Source: an uncultured Chloroflexota bacterium (lineage in GTDB: Bacteria > Chloroflexota > Limnocylindria > Limnocylindrales > CSP1-4). From it: DNA of 5,896 bases. Positions 4,549-5,896 of this stretch are shown here, piece by piece. Made by a program: the position numbers and the translations under genes. Location of the stretch: NCBI GenBank assembly GCA_903924005.1, contig CAIXZV010000363.1, forward strand, positions 1-5,896, given 5' to 3'. Every line of letters starts with the position of its first letter. The stretch's first letter is position 1. The notes under the pieces were generated by a model, which was given only the letters and a program-made list of their open reading frames with translations, did no database searches and was not told the DNA's origin.

Positions 4549-5896
4549 ATGGCTCACGAGAGCGCCACCCGCTTGGCGACTCCAGACGCGCCGGGGCCGC
4601 ACGCGAAGGCCGTCCAGCCGCGGCGGCGCTGGCGCCCAAGCCTCACGTCGCTCATCCTTGGCGCACTCGTCTTGGGTGTCGTGGCTGGCGTGGTTGTGGG
4701 CGAGCCCATGGGGGCGCTCACCGTCGTCGGCACGGTCTTTGTCCGCCTGACGCTGATGACGGTCATCCCGTACATCGTTGTCTCGCTGATCCGCGGCATC
4801 GGCAGCCTGGACCCCGCCATGGCCAAGCGTGTTGCCACCCGCGGCGTCCCCGTGCTGCTGGCCTTCTGGGCCGTGATCCTTGCCGCCTACTACGCGATGG
4901 CCGTGGCCTTCCCGACGCGCACGGTGGCCAGCTTCTACGACCCCAACCGGTATCCGGGCGCCACGCCGCAGGCAGGCTTTGACTGGACCACGTTCATCCC
5001 GGCCAATCCGTTTGCCGCCATGGCCGAGGGCTTGGTCCCGGCCATTGTGGTCTTCAGCCTTGCGGTTGGCATTGCCGTGGTGGGCGTGCCGCACAAGGAG
5101 GGGCTCCTGAGCGGCCTCGTTCTCGTGGAGAGGATCCTGGGCCGGATCACCCGCGCCATCGTGTTCTACCTGTCCCCGGTTGGCGTGTTCAGCGTTGTGG
5201 CAAGCGCGGCGGGCACGATGCAGGTGGATCTGGTCAGGGGCCTTGCCGTGTTTCTCGGGGCGTATGTCGCGGGCTCCCTGATCCTTGTGGCGGTGGTCCT
5301 GCCGCTGTTGGCGAGCGTCATCACCGGCATCTCGTATCGGCGGCTTCTGGGCGCGTTCAAGACCCCAGCGCTCCTGGGCTTCACCACGGCCAACTCGCTT
5401 GTGGCGGTGCCGCTTCTGGTGGAGGGCGTGAAGGACCTGTTGCGCTCGCAGGACGCCACCGAGGAGGAGGCCGAGAGCCTTGCCGGCACCTTTGTGCCCC
5501 TGGCGTTCACGCTGCCGCTCTCGTCCCTGGGCGTGCTGCTGTTTGTGCTCTTCCTTGCCTGGTTTGACGGCACCCGTCTTGGCCCCGGCCAGTACGTGTC
5601 GCTCACCGTCAGCGGGCTGCTCAGCCTCTTTGGCGAAGCGCAGCTTGCCATTGCGATGCTGATCCACCAGTTGGGCTTGCCCCCGGAGGGCGTCAACATC
5701 TTCATCGCCACGCAGCAGCTCATCCGGAACCTGATGACCCTGGTTGCGGTGTTTGCGATGGGGCTCTTCTCAGCCACTGCCGGGGCCGTGGTGGTGAGCG
5801 GCGCTCGCGTGCGACCGCGCCAGGCGGCGATGGCCACCCTGGCGTCGGTGCTGGTGGTGGTGGTGGCTGCGGGCGGGTTGTCCGTGGCGCTGCGCC
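4549..5896 (+). CDS. Divergent SDF-family (dicarboxylate/amino acid:cation symporter fold) transporter, 3' end beyond the window
   Basis: At least 449 residues; the frame is open at the window edge. After a basic cytoplasmic leader (1-30) the order is: helix 1 (31-51), helix 2 with RLTLMTVIPYIVVSLIRGIGSL (66-87), and helix 3 (98-121). IPANPFAAMAEGLVPAIVVFSLAVGIA (150-176) covers helix 4, LSPVGVFSVVA (208-218) helix 5, and 230-259 helix 6. Hairpin 1 is at 268-295, helix 7 at 312-338, hairpin 2 at 345-375 and helix 8 at 382-410. This is the SDF elevator-transporter order. The key motifs differ. Hairpin 1 has TTANSLVAVP instead of the serine-rich motif, helix 7 has PLSSL (323-327) where NMDGT is expected, and helix 8 lacks the Asp/Arg/Asn set. 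A ninth helix (about 425-447) follows. Substrate and coupling ion are therefore unknown. It is divergent from the DUF3089 gene. The start could be 4519 (ten residues longer). Confidence 0.85.
   Translation, partial: MAHESATRLATPDAPGPHAKAVQPRRRWRPSLTSLILGALVLGVVAGVVVGEPMGALTVVGTVFVRLTLMTVIPYIVVSLIRGIGSLDPAMAKRVATRGVPVLLAFWAVILAAYYAMAVAFPTRTVASFYDPNRYPGATPQAGFDWTTFIPANPFAAMAEGLVPAIVVFSLAVGIAVVGVPHKEGLLSGLVLVERILGRITRAIVFYLSPVGVFSVVASAAGTMQVDLVRGLAVFLGAYVAGSLILVAVVLPLLASVITGISYRRLLGAFKTPALLGFTTANSLVAVPLLVEGVKDLLRSQDATEEEAESLAGTFVPLAFTLPLSSLGVLLFVLFLAWFDGTRLGPGQYVSLTVSGLLSLFGEAQLAIAMLIHQLGLPPEGVNIFIATQQLIRNLMTLVAVFAMGLFSATAGAVVVSGARVRPRQAAMATLASVLVVVVAAGGLSVALR

Noticed and set aside
4383..4982. 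A 199-codon plus-strand frame overlapping the start of the SDF gene
   Set aside because: It is an Arg/Gly/His-rich out-of-frame shadow; the frame starting at 4549 encodes the real membrane protein.
4099..5667. A 522-codon minus-strand open frame spanning the SDF transporter and part of the DUF3089 gene
   Set aside because: The product is rich in Arg, His, Gln, Glu and Asp with no domain pattern. It lies antisense to a clear membrane transporter and in a different frame from the DUF3089 gene. It is a high-GC shadow.
5854..5865. Four tandem GTG repeats
   Set aside because: They encode Val residues in a membrane helix; too short to treat as a repeat element.

Overview
This is a very GC-rich bacterial window (about two thirds G+C by eye). 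Third codon positions are strongly G/C and there are long spurious antisense reading frames. Two genes start with lipoprotein signal peptides and several starts have clear Shine-Dalgarno sites. That fits a high-GC bacterium, probably Gram-negative (both lipoproteins have Ser or Gly after the Cys, and DUF3089 proteins are common in such genomes). The phylum cannot be fixed from the sequence. There are no RNA genes, insertion sequences or CRISPR arrays.

Layout, left to right. (1) Positions 1-224 hold no convincing complete gene. They contain three related TGTTCATT/AATGAACA-type palindromes, a probable terminator for the next gene, and possibly the first 13 codons of a leftward gene running off the edge. 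(2) A leftward 14-helix DHA2-type MFS efflux pump (225-1778) is divergent from a TetR-family repressor (1870-2487). The short gap between them carries a sigma70-like promoter for the pump with two operator-like palindromes laid over it, the classic design of a self-regulated drug-efflux pair. (3) A GC hairpin follows the repressor. Then come two leftward lipoprotein genes: a small predicted beta-sandwich lipoprotein (2535-2975) and a DUF3089 alpha/beta-hydrolase lipoprotein (3182-4237). (4) A 300-base divergent intergenic region contains a strong 12-bp hairpin. (5) A rightward transporter of the SDF (dicarboxylate/amino acid:cation symporter) fold starts near 4549 and is cut by the right edge.

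The pump and repressor form one functional unit. The two lipoproteins are neighbours on the same strand but 206 bases apart, so joint transcription is uncertain. The SDF transporter is the most unusual gene. The fold is clear, but the signature substrate- and sodium-binding residues are replaced, and a ninth membrane helix follows the normal end of the domain, suggesting a fused extracytoplasmic domain beyond the window.
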